DNA from: Methanocaldococcus bathoardescens
GTDB lineage: Archaea; AGJL01; Methanococci; Methanococcales; Methanocaldococcaceae
DNA length: 64,000 nucleotides
Assembly: GCF_000739065.1 (NCBI RefSeq)
Contig: NZ_CP009149.1
Location: 124,001-188,000 of the forward strand
Reading direction: 5' to 3'
The notes under the pieces are model-generated. The model did not search any database, was not told where the DNA came from, and worked only from the letters and a program-made list of their open reading frames with translations. This document shows positions 1 through 11,030 of the stretch, in pieces. The number at the start of each line of letters is the position of its first letter. The first letter of the stretch is position 1. The translations under genes were made by a program, and so were the position numbers.

Positions 1-63
1 TTCTTTTATCAATCTCTGAAATAAAAATAGATAATTTAGATTATTAAGCAAAATCTCACTTGT

Positions 64-381
64 TTATTCTTTTTTCTCTTTCTTTAATGGAACAATTTTT
101 AAACCAACTTCACCGTCAATGGTTAATTTATTAAATACAATCTTAACTTCGCTTCCACTACCTTCTAAGACTTTAGCTATTTTTTCAACATCTACATTAA
201 CTTTAGGTAATTTACCTTTAACTTCATCTAATAATTTTAACATCTCTTCAACTTTTTCCTTTGAAACTACATCTTTCTTTTCTTTTAAATTATTTAAGAA
301 GTTAGTTATTTTTTCTATCTTTTCTGCAATTTCTTTAGGAACTTCAATTTTTATTTCTTTAACTTCCTTACCTTCTGACAT
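64..381 (-). CDS. Small charged protein of unknown function
   Basis: This 105-residue protein is very rich in Lys, Glu and Val and has no Cys, signal peptide or membrane segment. The first 60 residues look helical and possibly coiled-coil; the last 40 look like a small beta-rich part ending in a Lys/Glu tail. The ATG is preceded on the minus strand by a GGGGGAT ribosome binding site, which fixes the start. It is followed toward lower coordinates by an AT-rich stretch and lies downstream of pstK in the same orientation, separated by about 70 bases. I do not recognise the family. High charge is typical of soluble hyperthermophile proteins and does not indicate a function. Confidence 0.75.
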   Translation of the reverse strand: MSEGKEVKEIKIEVPKEIAEKIEKITNFLNNLKEKKDVVSKEKVEEMLKLLDEVKGKLPKVNVDVEKIAKVLEGSGSEVKIVFNKLTIDGEVGLKIVPLKKEKKE

Positions 382-454
382 ATTAATCCCCCACGATTTT
401 TATTAGTTGTAATCAATTATTTAATCTTGGTTATATTTAAAGGTATCTATTTGT

Positions 455-1276
<822 letters not shown>

Positions 1277-1289
1277 TCAAGGTGATAGC

Positions 1290-2294
1290 GTGAGCTTATC
1301 AATGAATTTAAAATTATGTAATTATCACAACTGTAACTGCAATATTGGAGAGGAATATTATAATCACACTTATCCTCAATTTTGGAATAGAGTTATTGAG
1401 AAGTATAAGCTCAATAGAATAATTTCTTATGATTTCACTTCCTTGCCTTATTATAGATTTGTGGGAATGGTTGGAGATTTTATTTCAAAGAATATCACAA
1501 CAGGACCTTGCCTATTAACACCAAAAGAAATTAGAAAGCTCAACCCTAATATAGATTTTGAAGAAGTTAAGAAGATGTTTTTAAGACATCCAACATTTGA
1601 AGATTATGTATCAGTGGCTATTGAGACAAATAAGGGATATAAAAACCACATAATAATTGAAACTTACGAATATGCAAAACTTGTTGAATATAAGACAAAA
1701 ATACCTTTTGAGGAGGCATTAAAATTAACTAAACTCAGTGCAAAGAACTTTAAAAAATACTACAAAAAGAAAGTTAAGGCAAAATATTATCTAACGCACA
1801 AAAAATCATTTGATAGAAGGTTGAGAGAACTTTGTAATGAGTATTACAAATATTACTTAGAAAATGCAAACATTTCAAAGAAAGGGAAGGAAATAATAAA
1901 AAACAATCCTGAAGAATCAACTTGGTTGAGGATTAAAGTTTCATTCCTTCCAGAGGCAATAAATAAAGATAACTCTACAATAGTTGAGCCAGTTTCAAGT
2001 ATTGAGGGAATGTTATTAGCTCACAAAATTTCAGAAGTTAGTGGAATTGTTGTTAGAAGTCCACCAACTTTAAATTTAAAACCAATTATGAATGAAGGAA
2101 ATGAGAACGAGATATTTTACTTAAACAATGATATAGAGGAAGAAATAAAAAAACTAACTTATGGAACAAGAACAAAGTGGGGATGCTCATTGTATCACAA
2201 CCTTTTATTCCTAAATTCCCCAATATGTTGCAACAAAAATTGCGAAGAGTGTTTAGAAATCTTTATAAATAAAATTAAAAATATTAAAAATTAA
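1290..2294 (+). CDS. Cys-rich protein of unknown function, divergent from pstK
   Basis: This 334-residue soluble protein is not one I recognise. It has a cysteine cluster near the N-terminus (CNYHNCNC, about residues 9-16) and another at the C-terminus (CCNKNCEEC, about residues 315-323), plus isolated Cys in the middle. The pattern suggests a metal or iron-sulfur site made by bringing the two ends together, but this is inference. GTG at 1290 is chosen because GGTGAT lies three bases upstream; an ATG at 1302 is an alternative. The 5' end is divergent from pstK and only about 90 bases away, so they share a promoter region. trxB follows 12 bases after the stop, so the two are probably co-transcribed. 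Confidence 0.7.
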   Translation: MSLSMNLKLCNYHNCNCNIGEEYYNHTYPQFWNRVIEKYKLNRIISYDFTSLPYYRFVGMVGDFISKNITTGPCLLTPKEIRKLNPNIDFEEVKKMFLRHPTFEDYVSVAIETNKGYKNHIIIETYEYAKLVEYKTKIPFEEALKLTKLSAKNFKKYYKKKVKAKYYLTHKKSFDRRLRELCNEYYKYYLENANISKKGKEIIKNNPEESTWLRIKVSFLPEAINKDNSTIVEPVSSIEGMLLAHKISEVSGIVVRSPPTLNLKPIMNEGNENEIFYLNNDIEEEIKKLTYGTRTKWGCSLYHNLLFLNSPICCNKNCEECLEIFINKIKNIKN

Positions 2295-2306
2295 TGGGGT
2301 GAAAAA

Positions 2307-3212
2307 ATGATTTATGACACAATAATTATTGGTGCTGGACCTGGGGGATTAACCGCTGGGATATACGCTATGAGAGGTAAGTTAAACGCCATATGTATAG
2401 AAAAAGAAAATGCTGGGGGGAGGATTGCTGAAGCTGGAATTGTTGAAAACTATCCTGGATTTGAAGAGATTAGAGGATATGAATTAGCTGAAAAATTTAA
2501 AAATCATGCTGAAAAGTTTAAACTACCTATAGTGTATGATGAAGTTGTTAAAATAGAAACTAAAGAGAGACCATTTAAGGTTATAACAAAAAATTCTGAG
2601 TATTTAACTAAAACTATAGTTATAGCAACTGGAACAAGGTCCAAAAAACTTGGTTTAAATGAAGATAAGTTTGTTGGTAAAGGAGTTAGTTACTGCACAA
2701 TGTGTGATGCCTTCTTCTATTTAAATAAGGAAGTTATAGTTATTGGAAGGGACACTCCAGCAATAATGAGTGCTATAAATTTAAAAGACATCGCTAAAAA
2801 GGTTATTGTAATTACGGATAAATCAGAGTTAAAAGCTGCTGAGCCAATAATGTTAGATAAGCTTAAAGAAGCTAATAACGTTGAAATAATATACAATGCT
2901 AAACCATTAGAAATTATTGGAGAAGAAAGAGCAGAAGGAGTTAAAATATCAGTTGATGGAAAGGAAGAAATAATAAAGGCAGATGGGATATTTATAAGCT
3001 TAGGACATGTTCCAAATACTGAGTTTTTAAAAGATAGTGAAATAGAATTGGATAAAAAAGGATTTGTTAAAACAGATGAAAATTGTAAGACAAATATAGA
3101 TGGAATTTATGCTGTAGGAGATGTTAGGGGAGGGATTATGCAGGTAGCAAAAGCTGTAGGAGATGGATGTGTAGCTATGGCAAATATTATTAAATACCTG
3201 CAAAAATTATAA
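2307..3212 (+). CDS. trxB: Thioredoxin reductase (FAD, redox-active CxxC)
   Basis: This 301-residue low-Mr thioredoxin reductase reduces thioredoxin-like proteins in the cytoplasm. The FAD-binding motif GAGPGG is at residues 9-14, the redox pair is CTMC at residues 130-133, the second nucleotide site starts near VIGRDTPA, and the C-terminal GDVRGG motif closes the FAD domain. The usual GxGxxA/G of the NADPH site reads GRDTPA here, so the pyridine nucleotide preference may differ. In M. jannaschii the homologous enzyme is known to use F420H2 rather than NADPH (family knowledge, recalled). A GGGGTG ribosome binding site precedes the ATG. A MITE-like element lies about 65 bases downstream. Confidence 0.93.
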   Translation: MIYDTIIIGAGPGGLTAGIYAMRGKLNAICIEKENAGGRIAEAGIVENYPGFEEIRGYELAEKFKNHAEKFKLPIVYDEVVKIETKERPFKVITKNSEYLTKTIVIATGTRSKKLGLNEDKFVGKGVSYCTMCDAFFYLNKEVIVIGRDTPAIMSAINLKDIAKKVIVITDKSELKAAEPIMLDKLKEANNVEIIYNAKPLEIIGEERAEGVKISVDGKEEIIKADGIFISLGHVPNTEFLKDSEIELDKKGFVKTDENCKTNIDGIYAVGDVRGGIMQVAKAVGDGCVAMANIIKYLQKL

Positions 3213-3276
3213 AAAATTAATAATTTTTAGCATAAAAATTAATTATTTTAACTATTTTGTGTTAAAGGAATATCAT

Positions 3277-3366
3277 AGGACTTTCGCAGTTTATATATTA
3301 ATTTGGCACTTAGATGCCTTTAGGCATCAATTTTCATTAATAAATATTTATTCCTGCGAAAGTCCT
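3277..3366. mobile_element. MITE-like element a, 90 bp
   Basis: The ends are perfect 13-bp inverted repeats, AGGACTTTCGCAG and CTGCGAAAGTCCT, and the flanking AT on each side extends the symmetry. Inside is a hairpin (GATGCC TTTA GGCATC) followed by an AT-rich arm ending TATTC. No coding capacity is seen. Element b at 15937-16027 has the same ends. The right end overlaps the last codons of the lipoprotein pseudogene and supplies its final residues GLSQE and its stop. Confidence 0.85.
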
Positions 3367-4229
3367 ATGTCATAAACAATATCTCCTATTTTAAAGTTTA
3401 ATCTTAAATCCTCTATGTTATCTGGTTTTTTGAATATCCAATATCCTTCAATTTCTTGATTAATTCCAATTTCTATTTCATCAATCCCTCCAATTTTCCA
3501 ATATTTTTCATTTCCAGAAACTAAACACACTTCTGTAGGGGCAAATTTGTATGTGTCGGAATTTAAGTTTTTGGCTATAAAATCAACTCTAAATACTTTT
3601 TCAATTTTATTAGTTTGGTTATTATAAACTCTGTAATAACCAAATTCTTTTACAATGAATTTTATTCCCACATCATCTCTAAATTCTTCTATATTAGTTT
3701 TTATTGAGTTTTCATGATATTCTTTTTCAAAGATTTCTTTCATTTCTTTTTCTGAATATCTTTCAATTGTTCCATAGGTTGTTTTTGATATCTTTATGTT
3801 GTTATACTCATAAGTCAATACAAATTTTGCATTACTATAAAAGCCCTTAATTTTTGGTAATTCAATCTCATAGTAATAATTTGCTTTCATAGGAAGCTCG
3901 TTAATATCATAAGTTTTTTTAAACAACAAACCACTATCATCAAATATCTCTAATATAACTTTTCCACTATTAACTTTTGCTAAACTGCCATTTTCATAGG
4001 TTAATGCAAACTGAATTTTTGTTTTATTACCTTCTTTTACAATATACATATATTTTATTTCTTTTATTTTATTTAATTGCTCTTTTTCAGTTTTTTAAAT
4101 TAAACTTTCATTATCTAATGGTTTATTTGTTTCAATATTATTTATTTCATTATTTACATTTGTTGTTTTATTTGTAGTGCATCCACATAGCAAAACAGCA
4201 ATTATAAAAATAAAAAATAGCTTTTTCAT
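3348..4229 (-). pseudogene. Lipoprotein gene interrupted by an in-frame TAA, 3' end replaced by a MITE
   Basis: Reading from an ATG at 4229 (after a GGTGAAA-type site) gives an exported N-terminus with a hydrophobic stretch ending LLCGC, a plausible lipobox, then an Asn/Thr-rich linker. After 44 codons a TAA at 4095-4097 stops the frame. The same frame then runs open for a further 233+ codons (from ATG 4049 to 3348) as a beta-rich domain resembling cell-surface immunoglobulin-like folds. The last five residues lie inside MITE a. Either this is a nonsense-mutated gene with a MITE-truncated tail, or the downstream part is expressed separately, which is unlikely because it would lack the signal. 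TAA is not a recoding codon for selenocysteine or pyrrolysine. Confidence 0.75.
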
Positions 4230-4297
4230 AACTTTCACCTCACAAAAATAAATAAAAAAAGAAAAAATTTAGAGAGTGATTTTATTTATCATCTAAT

Positions 4298-5314
<1,017 letters not shown>

Positions 5315-5590
5315 TTATTAATAACAATTACTATATTATCATTTTATGGTAGTAATTAAGTTTTCTATTTACCACAAATCGAAAAATATTTATAGAGGTA
5401 AAAATTTTTGATAGGGGGTATTAATTTATAAGAAAATATTTAACTCTAAGAAAAAATGTTTAAATGTCAAAAACCATTTAAATAATATAAATAATATTTA
5501 GGAAGTTTATCACAATTTTGTGATTCTTCAAATCATCATCTTAATTCTAATCATATTTCATATTATAAGCTTAATTTGAAGGTGACAGTT

Positions 5591-7504
5591 ATGAATCTGG
5601 AAGAAAGAAAGAAATTGGAAACAAAATCTATTGATGAACTGGATTTAATTGGAAAAAAAGTTTGTGTTGATACCTGTGTAGTTATAGATGGTAGAATAAC
5701 TGAATTAATTGAGAGAGGTAAGCTGAAAGATGCTACAATAATAATCCCTGAAGCAGTTGTTTCTGAATTAGAATATCAAGCAAATATGGGAAGAGAAATT
5801 GGATATAAAGGAATAGAAGAGCTTAGAAAATTAACAGAGAAAGCTAATGAGCATAATATTAAAGTTGAATACTGTGGAGAGAGGCCTACAAGAGAAGAGA
5901 TATTTTTGGCAAAAAGTGGAGAAATTGATGCAATGATTAGAAAAGTAGCCAAAGAGACAAACTCTATATTATTAACAAGTGATTGGATTCAATATAACTT
6001 AGCTAAAGCACAAGGTATTGAAGCTTACTTCTTAGAAACCATGGAAGAAGAAGTTGAACTTATATTAGATAAATACTTTGATGAAGAAACAATGTCTGTG
6101 CATTTAAAAGAAGGATGTTTGCCTTATGCTAAAAAAGGTAAGCCAGGGGCTGTTAAATTAGTCCCAGTTGGAGATAAGGAGCTAACTAAAGAAGAAATGG
6201 AAGATATCATTGACAACATTATAAAGTATGCTGAACAAAACAATGGATTCTTTGAAATTCAGAGAAAGGGGGCTACAGTCATTCAGTTAGGAAATATCAG
6301 GATTTCAATTGCAAGACCACCATTCTCTGAGGCATTGGAAGTTACAGCAGTTAGACCAGTAGTTAAAGCTTCATTAGAAGATTACGGATTGTCAGAGAAA
6401 TTAATGCAGAGATTAAAAGAAAGAGCAGAAGGAATTTTTGTTTCTGGACCTCCAGGAAGTGGAAAATCTACATTTGTAGCTGCATTGGCTGAATTCTATA
6501 GAAGCCAAGGAAAAATAGTTAAGACAATGGAAAGTCCAAGAGATTTGCAGGTTAGTAAGGAAATAACCCAATATGCACCATTGGAAGGAGATATGGAGAA
6601 GACATGTGATATCCTATTATTGGTTAGACCTGACTACACAATTTATGATGAAGTTAGGAAGACAAGGGACTTTGAGATATTTGCAGACATGAGAATGGCT
6701 GGAGTTGGAATGGTTGGAGTTGTTCATGCTTCAAAACCAATAGATGCCATCCAAAGATTAATTGGAAGAGTTGAGCTTGGAGTTATTCCACAAGTTGTTG
6801 ATACTGTAATATTCATAAAAGATGGTAAGATACAGAAGGTTTATGAGATTGACTTCACAGTTAAAGTGCCTTATGGAATGGTTGAAGAAGATTTAGCAAG
6901 GCCTGTTATTGAAGTTAAGGACTTTGAGACTGGAAGAGTTGAGTATGAAATCTATACTTATGGAGAGCAAGTTGTAGTCATGCCAATTAAAGATGAAAAT
7001 AATAAAAGAGCTCCAATATATGGATATGCTGAAGAGAAGTTAGAGGAGATATTGAAAAAACTTCTACCAAGAAAAGCCAAGCCAATGGTAAAAGTTACTG
7101 GAGATAATTCAATTGATTTAATTGTTCCAGAAAAATATGTTGGGGCTATTATAGGTAAAGGTGGAAGGGAAATATCAAAATTAGAAGATATGCTTGGATT
7201 GAAGATTTCAGTTAAAGAAAAGGAAAAAGAAGAAGAAAAAGATATGGAAAGGATATATAGAAAGTATGAATTTGTAAGTGAGCTTGAATCAACAAGGATT
7301 TATGAAACTGACAAATATGTAGTTGTAGATGTTGGAGAGGACTTTGCAGGAGAGAATATAAGAATCTACATAGATGGAAAGTTATTAACAACTGTAACTG
7401 TTAGAAATGATGGAACAGTAAGGATAAACAAAAAAACAAAGGTAGGAAAAGAGATTTTAGATGCAATTGACGAAGGAAGAGATATATATGTTGATTTGCA
7501 GTAA
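5591..7504 (+). CDS. PIN domain / VirB11-like ATPase / KH domain protein
   Basis: The 637-residue protein has three domains in order. Residues about 20-150 form a PIN nuclease domain (acidic residues in CVDTCVVIDGRI, and DAMIRKVA with LLTSDW). Residues about 255-470 form a type II/IV secretion-type ATPase with Walker A GPPGSGKST near residue 285. Near residues 515-545 is a KH domain with IIGKGGREI. The family is universal in euryarchaea and presumed to act on RNA, possibly ribosome-associated, but its substrate is not established as far as I know. ATG at 5591 follows GGTGAC; an upstream TTG would add five residues. It converges on hisA across a repeat-filled gap. Confidence 0.9.
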   Translation: MNLEERKKLETKSIDELDLIGKKVCVDTCVVIDGRITELIERGKLKDATIIIPEAVVSELEYQANMGREIGYKGIEELRKLTEKANEHNIKVEYCGERPTREEIFLAKSGEIDAMIRKVAKETNSILLTSDWIQYNLAKAQGIEAYFLETMEEEVELILDKYFDEETMSVHLKEGCLPYAKKGKPGAVKLVPVGDKELTKEEMEDIIDNIIKYAEQNNGFFEIQRKGATVIQLGNIRISIARPPFSEALEVTAVRPVVKASLEDYGLSEKLMQRLKERAEGIFVSGPPGSGKSTFVAALAEFYRSQGKIVKTMESPRDLQVSKEITQYAPLEGDMEKTCDILLLVRPDYTIYDEVRKTRDFEIFADMRMAGVGMVGVVHASKPIDAIQRLIGRVELGVIPQVVDTVIFIKDGKIQKVYEIDFTVKVPYGMVEEDLARPVIEVKDFETGRVEYEIYTYGEQVVVMPIKDENNKRAPIYGYAEEKLEEILKKLLPRKAKPMVKVTGDNSIDLIVPEKYVGAIIGKGGREISKLEDMLGLKISVKEKEKEEEKDMERIYRKYEFVSELESTRIYETDKYVVVDVGEDFAGENIRIYIDGKLLTTVTVRNDGTVRINKKTKVGKEILDAIDEGRDIYVDLQ

Positions 7505-7603
7505 AATGTCTTTTACTATTTTTTAACTGAAACTTTAAGAAAGTTTCATCAAAATTGGACACTATTGGACATTAATTGCCTCTGAAAGAGGCAACTTATA
7601 ACT
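7505..7603. repeat. Palindromic modules after the PIN/ATPase gene
   Basis: This stretch holds a hairpin module (TGAAACTTTAAGAAAGTTTCA, then TCAAAA) near 7527-7553 and a second hairpin (GCCTC TGAA AGAGGC) near 7578-7592. Both module types recur in other intergenic blocks of the window. The first 25 bases resemble, on the minus strand, the last codons of hisA, which could be a decayed relic, but the AT-rich sequence makes this doubtful. Confidence 0.5.
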
Positions 7604-7691
7604 AATTATCAAAGTTTTAAAACTAATATGGCATTTATAGAAGCCCTTTGGGCTTCTAAGTTCATTAACAAATATATTTCCTTTGATAATT
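7604..7691. mobile_element. MITE-like element c, 88 bp
   Basis: Terminal inverted repeats AATTATCAAAG and CTTTGATAATT enclose a hairpin (GAAGCCC TTT GGGCTTC) followed by AAGTTCATTAACAAATATAT. The internal layout matches elements a, b and d although the ends are different. No ORF is present. It sits in the convergent gap between the PIN/ATPase gene and hisA. Confidence 0.75.
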
Positions 7692-7705
7692 GGTTAAATG
7701 GACGT

Positions 7706-7850
7706 GGGGTATCCGCAACCATAGGGCTATCGCCCTATTGGGATACCCCAGAAATTCTAAGTTACACCTCCGAGCGTAAGCGAGGAGGTGTTAGATTTTG
7801 ATGAACCTTTTAGTAAAAGGTTCATACCAATAGGGGCTTTGCCCCTATGG
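7706..7850. repeat. Palindromic block 1, perfect inverted partner of block 2
   Basis: This 145-bp mosaic contains a stem built on CCATAGGGC / GCCCTATTGG, a stem on ACACCTCCGAGCG / AGCGAGGAGGTGT, a stem on GAACCTTTTAG / TAAAAGGTTC and a terminal stem on CCAATAGGGGC / GCCCCTATGG. By eye it is identical in reverse complement to 8594-8738, so hisA lies between two perfect 145-bp inverted repeats. It is visibly GC-richer than neighbouring DNA. Confidence 0.85.
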
Positions 7851-7854
7851 TTTT

Positions 7855-8568
7855 TTAACTTTTAGCTATTTTTACAGCATCTTTTAAGTTAATTAAACCT
7901 TTATATAAAGCAGAGCCAATAACAACTCCATAAATGTCAAGCTCTTTTAGAGCTTTTATATCATCTAAGGTTGTAATCCCACCAGAATAGATGATAGGAA
8001 TGTTAGTTTTTTCAATTAGCTCTTTAATTACATCTATATTTATCCCTTTTAATAAACCTTCAACATCTACATTTGTAAATAATATATAACCAACCTTATC
8101 TTCAAATTCTTTAATAACTTGTATTGGAGTTTTATCTACTTTTTCTTTCCATCCTTTGATAACCACTTTCCCATCTTTACACTCTACAGCCAAAACAATC
8201 CTATCCTTTCCAATCTCTTTATTTAAATCATCTATAAATTCTGGTTCTAAAATAGCCTTAGTTCCAACTATGACTCTATCAACACCAATATCTATCAATT
8301 CTTTTGCTACATCTAAGCTTCTAATTCCTCCACCTACTTCAACTGGAACATTAACTTCTTTTATAATGTTTTTAATAATATCTCTATTATTCCCACTTCC
8401 AAATGCGGCATCTAAGTCAATTATATGCAAATACTCAGCCCCATTTTCTACCCATTTTTTAGCAACTTCAACTGGATTATCTATCTCTAAATGCTTTTTA
8501 TTTGGGTCTCCTTGAATTAATTGAACACATTTTTTATCTTTTAAATCAACTGCAGGAATTATTATCAT
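7855..8568 (-). CDS. hisA: Phosphoribosyl-formimino AICAR ribotide isomerase (HisA)
   Basis: This 237-residue beta/alpha-barrel catalyses the fourth step of histidine biosynthesis, the Amadori rearrangement of ProFAR to PRFAR. Diagnostic features are IIPAVDLKDKKCVQL at the N-terminus (catalytic Asp 8), VEVGGGIRS in the first half and YSGGITTLDDI in the second, with the internal half-barrel duplication typical of the family. The start ATG follows GGTGATTTAAA. No other his gene is nearby. It is flanked on both sides by perfect inverted copies of a 145-bp palindromic block, and its GGTGA site overlaps the relic stop codon of rimI. Confidence 0.95.
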   Translation of the reverse strand: MIIIPAVDLKDKKCVQLIQGDPNKKHLEIDNPVEVAKKWVENGAEYLHIIDLDAAFGSGNNRDIIKNIIKEVNVPVEVGGGIRSLDVAKELIDIGVDRVIVGTKAILEPEFIDDLNKEIGKDRIVLAVECKDGKVVIKGWKEKVDKTPIQVIKEFEDKVGYILFTNVDVEGLLKGINIDVIKELIEKTNIPIIYSGGITTLDDIKALKELDIYGVVIGSALYKGLINLKDAVKIAKS

Positions 8569-8574
8569 TTTAAA

Positions 8575-8593
8575 TCACCACAGAGTTATTATT
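8575..8593 (-). repeat. Relic of the rimI 3' end
   Basis: On the minus strand this reads Ile-Ile-Thr-Leu-Trp followed by TGA, a copy of the last five codons of rimI, whose real end (TGG TAA) is at 8874. A 17-bp string is identical in both places (8577-8593 and 8876-8892). The TGA lies inside the GGTGAT site of hisA, as expected of an original tight rimI-hisA junction. Palindromic block 2 begins at the very next base. Confidence 0.8.
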
Positions 8594-8738
8594 CCATAGG
8601 GGCAAAGCCCCTATTGGTATGAACCTTTTACTAAAAGGTTCATCAAAATCTAACACCTCCTCGCTTACGCTCGGAGGTGTAACTTAGAATTTCTGGGGTA
8701 TCCCAATAGGGCGATAGCCCTATGGTTGCGGATACCCC
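8594..8738. repeat. Palindromic block 2 between rimI and hisA
   Basis: This 145-bp block is the exact reverse complement of block 1. It starts with CCATAGGGGCAAAGCCCC at the rimI relic and ends GGTTGCGGATACCCC. It contains no credible gene. Together with the following elements it separates rimI from hisA by about 300 bases. Confidence 0.85.
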
Positions 8739-8873
8739 GGGATGCATTGCTTCTTTTGGGAAGCAATGCCTCTTAGAATTATAGTTTTTTGCAAAACTTA
8801 TTAAATTAAAAAGGCATATTTGAAGCCCTACATTCCAAGATATTTTGCAAAACTATATATATTTTAATCGAAA
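8739..8873. mobile_element. Hairpin module plus MITE-like element g
   Basis: Positions about 8743-8768 form a hairpin (GCATTGCTTC / GAAGCAATGC), the same module position seen near other blocks. At 8780-8858 inverted ends TATAGTTTTTTGCAAAA and TTTTGCAAAACTATA enclose an AT-rich interior with a weak AAGCCC-type core. The two ends differ by a 2-base indel, so this copy is imperfect. A further partial copy of the left end is near 36112. Confidence 0.55.
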
Positions 8874-9344
8874 TTACCACAGAGTTATTATTAATGGTCC
8901 TTTAGCATTTGGTTTCTTTTTTATCATTAGTATGGCATCTTCCCCATCTTCATAGTATTTTGGAAGGAGCTTTCTATCTCTATAACCCATCTTATAATAA
9001 AATTTTCTTGCAACAATGTTTGAAACTCTAACCTCCAAAACTATATAATTACAATTGGCTATATTGAAATAGTAGTTCTCAAGCGTCTTTAATAAAGCCG
9101 TTCCAATTCCCAACCCCCTATATTCTTTTTTTACAGCTAATGAGACAATATGTCCATTTCCCCAATCCATACTTCCCAATATATAGCCAACGACCTTTCC
9201 ATTAATCTCTGCCACATAAAAACAGTTTGGATACATTGACCAAATTCCTAAAATTAACTCAGTAGGATAAGGGTTTTTAAATGCTTCTTTTTCAATTTCT
9301 TCAACTGCATCTAAATCTTTAGATGTAAATTTTCTTATTATCAT
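8874..9344 (-). CDS. rimI: GNAT N-terminal acetyltransferase (RimI/Ard1 type)
   Basis: This 156-residue GNAT enzyme transfers acetyl from acetyl-CoA to protein N-termini. The acetyl-CoA motif RGLGIG is at residues 76-81, preceded by VSLAVKKEY, and the C-terminal half has the VLEVRVSN and FYYKMGY signatures of RimI/Ard1 proteins. The ATG follows GTGGGAAC. Its 3' end is duplicated on the far side of palindromic block 2 (relic at 8575-8593), so the gene probably once overlapped the ribosome binding site of hisA. Confidence 0.9.
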   Translation of the reverse strand: MIIRKFTSKDLDAVEEIEKEAFKNPYPTELILGIWSMYPNCFYVAEINGKVVGYILGSMDWGNGHIVSLAVKKEYRGLGIGTALLKTLENYYFNIANCNYIVLEVRVSNIVARKFYYKMGYRDRKLLPKYYEDGEDAILMIKKKPNAKGPLIITLW

Positions 9345-9420
9345 GTTCCCACTAACTTTTAGTAAAACTTTCTGAATAATTTTTAACCAAATAAATGTTA
9401 TGTATTTTTTATTTTAATTA

Positions 9421-9909
9421 TTATTTTAGATTCTTTTTATTTAATCTTTCCCTCTCTAAGATAAATTTTTTCTTATCTAATCCATAGGAATAGCCGCCCA
9501 AAGAATTTTTAGCAACAACTCTATGACAAGGAATTATTAAAGGCAAAGGGTTTCTTTTTAAAGCCATTCCAACAGCTCTTGGTGAGGTGTTTAGTTTTTT
9601 AGCTATATCTCCATAAGTTAATACATCCCCAAATTCTATGTCTTTAACAACATCTAAAACTTTTTTTGTAAATTCTGGAACTTCTAATTTATAATTTATT
9701 ATCTTTCTTGCTTCTTTATCATCCATTCTTCCAAGATATAGTTCTAATATAATCTCTGCCACTTTTAAATATTCATCTTCTGGGTTGCTAATAATTTCCC
9801 CATTCATAAACTTAAATACCTCTTCTCTTCTCAAAGGGATTGTATTTTTAACTAATTGATTACCTTTAAATATCATTCCTATAAAATAATCTTCTATCTG
9901 AATTATCAT
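9421..9909 (-). CDS. ogt: Methylated-DNA--protein-cysteine methyltransferase
   Basis: The 162-residue suicide repair protein removes O6-alkyl groups from guanine. The active-site motif PCHRVV places the acceptor Cys at residue 128, preceded by the DNA-binding helix-turn-helix region with the arginine finger (NTSPRAVGMALKRNP) and followed by GGYSYGLDKKKFIL. The length is that of the minimal archaeal enzyme. The gene is divergent from tpiA with only 19 bases between start codons, so the two ribosome binding sites nearly touch and promoters must overlap the opposite coding region, or transcripts are leaderless. Confidence 0.94.
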   Translation of the reverse strand: MIIQIEDYFIGMIFKGNQLVKNTIPLRREEVFKFMNGEIISNPEDEYLKVAEIILELYLGRMDDKEARKIINYKLEVPEFTKKVLDVVKDIEFGDVLTYGDIAKKLNTSPRAVGMALKRNPLPLIIPCHRVVAKNSLGGYSYGLDKKKFILERERLNKKNLK

Positions 9910-9922
9910 GCTCTCACGGTGA

Positions 9923-10588
<666 letters not shown>

Positions 10589-10661
10589 ATAATTTTATTT
10601 TAATTTTGACACTTTAACTATTTTATAAATAATTTCTAAATTATATTTTTTGGTGATATTA

Positions 10662-10991
10662 ATGGCTTTTGGATTAGATAAAAATGTAGAGGGAGCTTTA
10701 TGTTATCTGCTGTTTTGGGTTAGTGGATTGATATTTTTATTGTTGGAGAAAGAGGATGATTTTATTAGATTTCACGCTATTCAGTCATTTATAACATTTT
10801 TAAGTTTAAATTTAGTAGCTATGGTTATTTCAGCAATTCCAATAATTGGATGGATAGCTTCTGCTTTAATAAATATAGCAATAGTGGTTTTATGGATTGT
10901 TGGAATGATTAAAGCATATAATGGAGAGAAATATAAATTCCCAATATTTGGAGACATAGCAGAGAAATACTACAAAGACTTTCTAAGATAA
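10662..10991 (+). CDS. Small membrane protein, DUF4870-like
   Basis: This 109-residue protein has three hydrophobic segments: about residues 9-26, 40-62 and 65-86. The EKEDDFIRFHAIQSF motif after the first segment and the GMIKAYNGEKYKFPIFGDIAEKY tail are typical of the DUF4870/Tic20-like family of small archaeal and bacterial membrane proteins. Function is unknown. ATG at 10662 follows TGGTGATATTA; a 4-codon upstream extension from GTG is less likely. Confidence 0.8.
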   Translation: MAFGLDKNVEGALCYLLFWVSGLIFLLLEKEDDFIRFHAIQSFITFLSLNLVAMVISAIPIIGWIASALINIAIVVLWIVGMIKAYNGEKYKFPIFGDIAEKYYKDFLR

Positions 10992-11030
10992 CTTTAAATT
11001 TTATTTTTATTACTGTAGAGGGTGAGAGCT

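Noticed and set aside
4095-4097. TAA in the lipoprotein frame as a recoded sense codon
   Set aside because: Selenocysteine uses TGA and pyrrolysine TAG; no recoding of TAA is known in archaea, so a lesion or base-call error is likelier.
7505-7529. Relic of the hisA 3' end after the PIN/ATPase gene
   Set aside because: About 17 of 18 bases match, but the sequence is almost all A and T with a frame break; chance similarity cannot be excluded.
8594-8738. Palindromic blocks as intrinsic terminators
   Set aside because: The stems are followed by mixed sequence rather than a steady T tract, occur in multi-hairpin mosaics and also upstream of genes.
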